Shown here in pieces: positions 23,651-25,824 of a DNA stretch of 25,824 nt (within the stretch, counting starts at the first letter, position 1; every line of letters starts with the position of its first letter). Position numbers and translations under genes: made by a program. Location: contig JACQLG010000072.1 of the NCBI GenBank assembly GCA_016204155.1, positions 1 to 25,824 on the forward strand, read 5' to 3'. The stretch comes from Candidatus Niyogiibacteriota bacterium (GTDB lineage Bacteria > Patescibacteriota > Minisyncoccia > 1-14-0-10-42-19). Under the pieces are notes generated by a model. It was not told the origin of the DNA. It did no database searches and was given only the letters and a program-made list of their open reading frames with translations.

Positions 23651-23986
23651 TTACTCAATAATATGAAGTTTGCGCAGCAGATGTTCTATGTGTCCTTTTA
23701 ATGCCGTAAATGATATGGGCGTGGCGCGCAATACCAATACGACATCATAACCGGCACGCATCCGGGGAGAAAAACTGCGCACTATTTCTTTCGTTCTTCT
23801 TCGAAGAAGATTTCGTTTTACGCTCCTCTTTTCAACTTTCGATGAAACAATAACAGCAAGACGAAAACAGGGGCCCCTATTCGGCGCGGCATGTATAACA
23901 ATGCCGCCCAAAGTCCCTTTCCCCCCTCTTTTAAAAATGTTTGGGATCTCGCTGGCGGCTAGGCGCTGATTTTGCGAAAGCGACAT
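23651..23986 (-). CDS. rnpA: Ribonuclease P protein component
   Basis: Protein subunit of RNase P, which with its catalytic RNA removes 5' leaders from tRNA precursors. The 111 residues include the RNA-binding helix VEKRSVKRNLLRRRTKEIVR, the family's RNR motif, and the central strands FRLAVIVSSKV. Family length is about 115. It follows rpmH by 22 bp in the conserved rpmH-rnpA order. Start ATG 23986 (MSLSQNQRL) fits the usual short N-terminal lead. Confidence 0.95.
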   Translation of the reverse strand: MSLSQNQRLAASEIPNIFKRGGKGTLGGIVIHAAPNRGPCFRLAVIVSSKVEKRSVKRNLLRRRTKEIVRSFSPRMRAGYDVVLVLRATPISFTALKGHIEHLLRKLHIIE

Positions 23987-24008
23987 ACAAATAATGCATC
24001 GTATCGCC

Positions 24009-24146
24009 TTATACCGTCAAACGCTTTCTTCCTTTCCTGCGGCGCCTTTGAATAACGCGCTTTCCCGAGGGTGTTTTTTGCCTCTTGCGAAAACCGTGAG
24101 ACCGCTTTCGTTTCCTTTTTTTGGGCTGGTAAGTTCTTTTTGGCAT
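24009..24146 (-). CDS. rpmH: Ribosomal protein bL34
   Basis: A short gene found by reading the minus strand between rnpA and dnaA. It encodes 45 residues, very basic, starting MPKRTYQPKKRKR and containing SHGFRKRQKTPSGKRVIQRR and RKGRKRL, the unmistakable L34 pattern (KRTYQP, HGFR, GR..L). Family length is 44-47. AGAGG lies 3-4 nt before the ATG as a Shine-Dalgarno. It is first in the rpmH-rnpA-yidD-yidC-khpB run and diverges from dnaA, the arrangement conserved around many bacterial origins. Confidence 0.97.
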   Translation of the reverse strand: MPKRTYQPKKRKRKRSHGFRKRQKTPSGKRVIQRRRRKGRKRLTV

Positions 24147-24307
24147 AATCCTCTTACTGTACCACAAAATATCATCTTTACAATATTAACAAGTCATCCA
24201 CAGATTGTTACCATACATAGTAACGTTTGGTATATCTCTTTATTAAAAACACCTAGTGATATAATAGAAATATTGTCTTTATAAATTTTAAATCGACGAG
24301 GAGCCTT
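24147..24307. promoter_or_regulatory. Divergent rpmH/dnaA control region
   Basis: This 161-bp AT-rich gap holds TCATCCACA (24194-24202, one mismatch to the DnaA box TTATCCACA), an inverted repeat GTTAC-8-GTAAC (24207-24224), and an extended -10 box for dnaA (TGA-TATAAT, 24260-24265). A strong GAGGAG ribosome-binding site lies at 24298-24303, before the dnaA ATG. The predicted dnaA leader is about 36 nt. A DnaA box near its own promoter fits the known autorepression of dnaA; this is inference here. Confidence 0.6.
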
Positions 24308-25666
24308 ATGACAAATGAGGAACTGTGGCAAAAAACATTGAATGAAATAAAATTTGAAATATCAAATGCAAATTTTATTACCTGGTTCCAAAATACAATT
24401 GTTACAGATAAAACTGATCAAAAGATAGCCGTGGGCGTACCAAATGCGTTCGTAAAAGAATGGATAGAATTCAAATACCAGAAACAGATTCTAAAAGTTA
24501 TACGCGGCTTTCTCCCGGAAATCCGCTCAATCGAATTTTCAATTCTCCCAAAACTTTCACAAAAAATACCGGCGCAGATCGAAAAAAAATCGCGTCCCCA
24601 AGAACAGCAGGAAATGCCGGAGCTTTCTATTGATAAAGATACAAATCTTAATCCGCGCTATACGTTCGAAAATTTTGTGGTGGGGTCATTTAATGAACTG
24701 GCGCATGCCGCCGGGCAAGCGATTATGAACAACCTCGGATCGGTGTACAATCCCTTTTTTGTTTACGGAGGGGTTGGCTTAGGAAAAACACACCTTCTTC
24801 AGGCAATAGGAAATGAAGTAAAAAAAAGGGACCCACAAATAAAAGTTAAATATATATCGTCTGAGAAATTTACGAATGAATTTATTTATGCACTGCAGAA
24901 TAACGAAATAAATTATTTCAAAGAAAAATACCGCATCATTGATCTTCTTATTATCGATGACATTCAATTCATTTCAAAAAAGATCCAGACCCAGGAAGAA
25001 ATTTTCCATACATTTAACACATTATACGAAAACAATAAACAAATAGTCCTCTCTTCTGACAGAGCCCCGAAACTTATTGAGGGCCTTGAAGAGCGTCTCC
25101 GCTCCCGTTTTGAGGGCGGGATGATTGCCGATATTTCTGAACCTGAATATGAGGCGCGTCTTGCTATCCTCCACACAAAAAAGAAGGAGAAAAACTTGCT
25201 CATCAATGACGATATGCTTGAATACATCGCGGCGTCTATTAAATCAAATATACGGGAGCTGGAGGGCGCACTAAACCTTATTGCCGTACGGCTGAATGTT
25301 CAAAAAACGCCCCCGGCGCTTAATGACATAAAAGATATCCTTGCAAAACACATCCAGCCAAGGAAAATCGTAACTGCGAAACAAATTATCCACGCGGTAA
25401 GTAAATTTTATAATACTCAAGAACGTTTCCTTATAGAAAAAACAAGGAGAAGAGATATTGTAAGGCCGCGCCAGATCGCAATGTACTTGCTGCGCGAGGA
25501 CTTTAACGGTTCTTATCCGTACATTGGACAAAAATTGGGAGGAAGAGACCATACCACCGCCATACATTCATATGAAAAGATTTCGCGCGATATCAAAAAA
25601 GACAAACAGCTCCAGGAGGAAATAAAACAGATTAGGCTTAATTTTTATTATGCGCAAGAGGCGTAA
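24308..25666 (+). CDS. dnaA: Chromosomal replication initiator DnaA
   Basis: ATP-dependent initiator that binds DnaA boxes, melts oriC and loads the helicase. The 452 residues contain domain I (about 1-80, LWQKTLNEIKFEISNANFITWF), a short linker, the AAA+ domain III with Walker A GGVGLGKT (154-161), Walker B LLIIDDIQF (213-221) and RLRSRFEGG. Domain IV follows, with RPRQIAMYLLREDF and the DNA-binding signature GGRDHTTAIHS (411-421). All key residues are intact and the length is typical (E. coli 467). Start ATG 24308 has a GAGGAG Shine-Dalgarno at 24298-24303, stronger than most genes here. Divergent from rpmH and followed by a DnaA-box cluster. Confidence 0.98.
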   Translation: MTNEELWQKTLNEIKFEISNANFITWFQNTIVTDKTDQKIAVGVPNAFVKEWIEFKYQKQILKVIRGFLPEIRSIEFSILPKLSQKIPAQIEKKSRPQEQQEMPELSIDKDTNLNPRYTFENFVVGSFNELAHAAGQAIMNNLGSVYNPFFVYGGVGLGKTHLLQAIGNEVKKRDPQIKVKYISSEKFTNEFIYALQNNEINYFKEKYRIIDLLIIDDIQFISKKIQTQEEIFHTFNTLYENNKQIVLSSDRAPKLIEGLEERLRSRFEGGMIADISEPEYEARLAILHTKKKEKNLLINDDMLEYIAASIKSNIRELEGALNLIAVRLNVQKTPPALNDIKDILAKHIQPRKIVTAKQIIHAVSKFYNTQERFLIEKTRRRDIVRPRQIAMYLLREDFNGSYPYIGQKLGGRDHTTAIHSYEKISRDIKKDKQLQEEIKQIRLNFYYAQEA

Positions 25667-25824
25667 TGTGTGTGCATAGTGTGGATATAAAACACCAAAA
25701 GAATAATCTGAAAAACAACAACACAGGATGCCCACATCTTTATTCACATGCATATCCACAAAATAAAAAAGGGGATGCCGCATGGCATATAAGCCGCCTT
25801 TGATTTTATACACAAAATTATAAG
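25667..25824. other. Probable oriC: DnaA-box cluster downstream of dnaA
   Basis: Non-coding to the window end. Four 9-mers each differ by one base from TTATCCACA: reverse TGTGGATAT (25680-25688), TTATTCACA (25740-25748), ATATCCACA (25752-25760) and TTATACACA (25806-25814). AT-rich tracts lie between them, and a small hairpin ATGCC-GCAT-GGCAT is at 25775-25788. The position next to dnaA in the rpmH-dnaA neighbourhood is the classical origin site. The cluster may continue beyond the window. No perfect box is present in this part. Confidence 0.65.

Noticed and set aside
25775..25788. Hairpin ATGCC-GCAT-GGCAT as dnaA terminator
   Set aside because: The stem is only 5 bp, no U-run follows, and it lies among DnaA boxes.
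1..25824. tRNA, rRNA, CRISPR array, insertion sequence or prophage genes
   Set aside because: Gaps are all under 300 bp and I found no cloverleaf, no regularly spaced repeats with unique spacers, and no transposase. The tyrosine recombinase looks like the housekeeping Xer enzyme.

Overview
The window looks like the chromosome-origin neighbourhood of a member of the Candidate Phyla Radiation (Patescibacteria, most likely a Parcubacteria/Paceibacteria lineage). This is inferred from gene content: a compact type IV secretion (T4SS)-like cluster with PrgI, a free-standing TraC-type domain, VirB4, VirB6-like and VirB2-like proteins; tightly packed genes; frequent lack of Shine-Dalgarno sites; AT-rich intergenic repeats; and several short versions of housekeeping proteins. 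UGA ends several genes (NYN protein, LysM/M23 hydrolase, rsmA), so the organism does not use the recoded UGA=Gly of Gracilibacteria/Absconditabacteria.

Left block, minus strand (118-4164): rpsO, a NYN-family nuclease, pnp and a one-helix membrane protein of unknown function form an RNA-processing operon. It diverges from a tyrosine recombinase gene (4304-5194, plus). The intergenic region between them holds two back-to-back palindromes and promoter -10 boxes so close to the start codons that both messages may be leaderless.

Middle-left (5196-9294): a lipoprotein gene with its own strong promoter, strong Shine-Dalgarno, TTG start and terminator looks like an independent cassette. Next is a LysM-LysM-M23 peptidoglycan hydrolase whose leader contains an intrinsic-terminator-like hairpin. 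Then, on the plus strand, come a UvrD/PcrA helicase, an AT-rich inverted repeat, and rsmA (16S rRNA dimethyltransferase).

Centre (10136-22196, plus): eleven genes in close succession form a T4SS-like envelope machine. Recognisable parts are PrgI (VirB3-like), a TraC-like N-terminal domain protein, the VirB4 ATPase, a VirB6-like polytopic protein and a VirB2-like pilin carrying a large Cys-repeat tail. Around them lie exported proteins with TSP3-type calcium loops, Fn3/Ig-like folds and a propeller-like fold. No VirD4, VirB11, relaxase or outer-membrane core genes are present in the window. One gene has been invaded in frame by palindromic repeat units. A bidirectional terminator at 22198-22223 ends the cluster.

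Right block (22227-25824): the classical origin cluster khpB/jag, yidC, yidD, rnpA, rpmH (minus) faces dnaA (plus). Near-consensus DnaA boxes lie downstream of dnaA and one lies between rpmH and dnaA, making this the probable oriC. Together the window couples RNA turnover, translation, membrane-protein insertion and replication initiation with a large surface apparatus.
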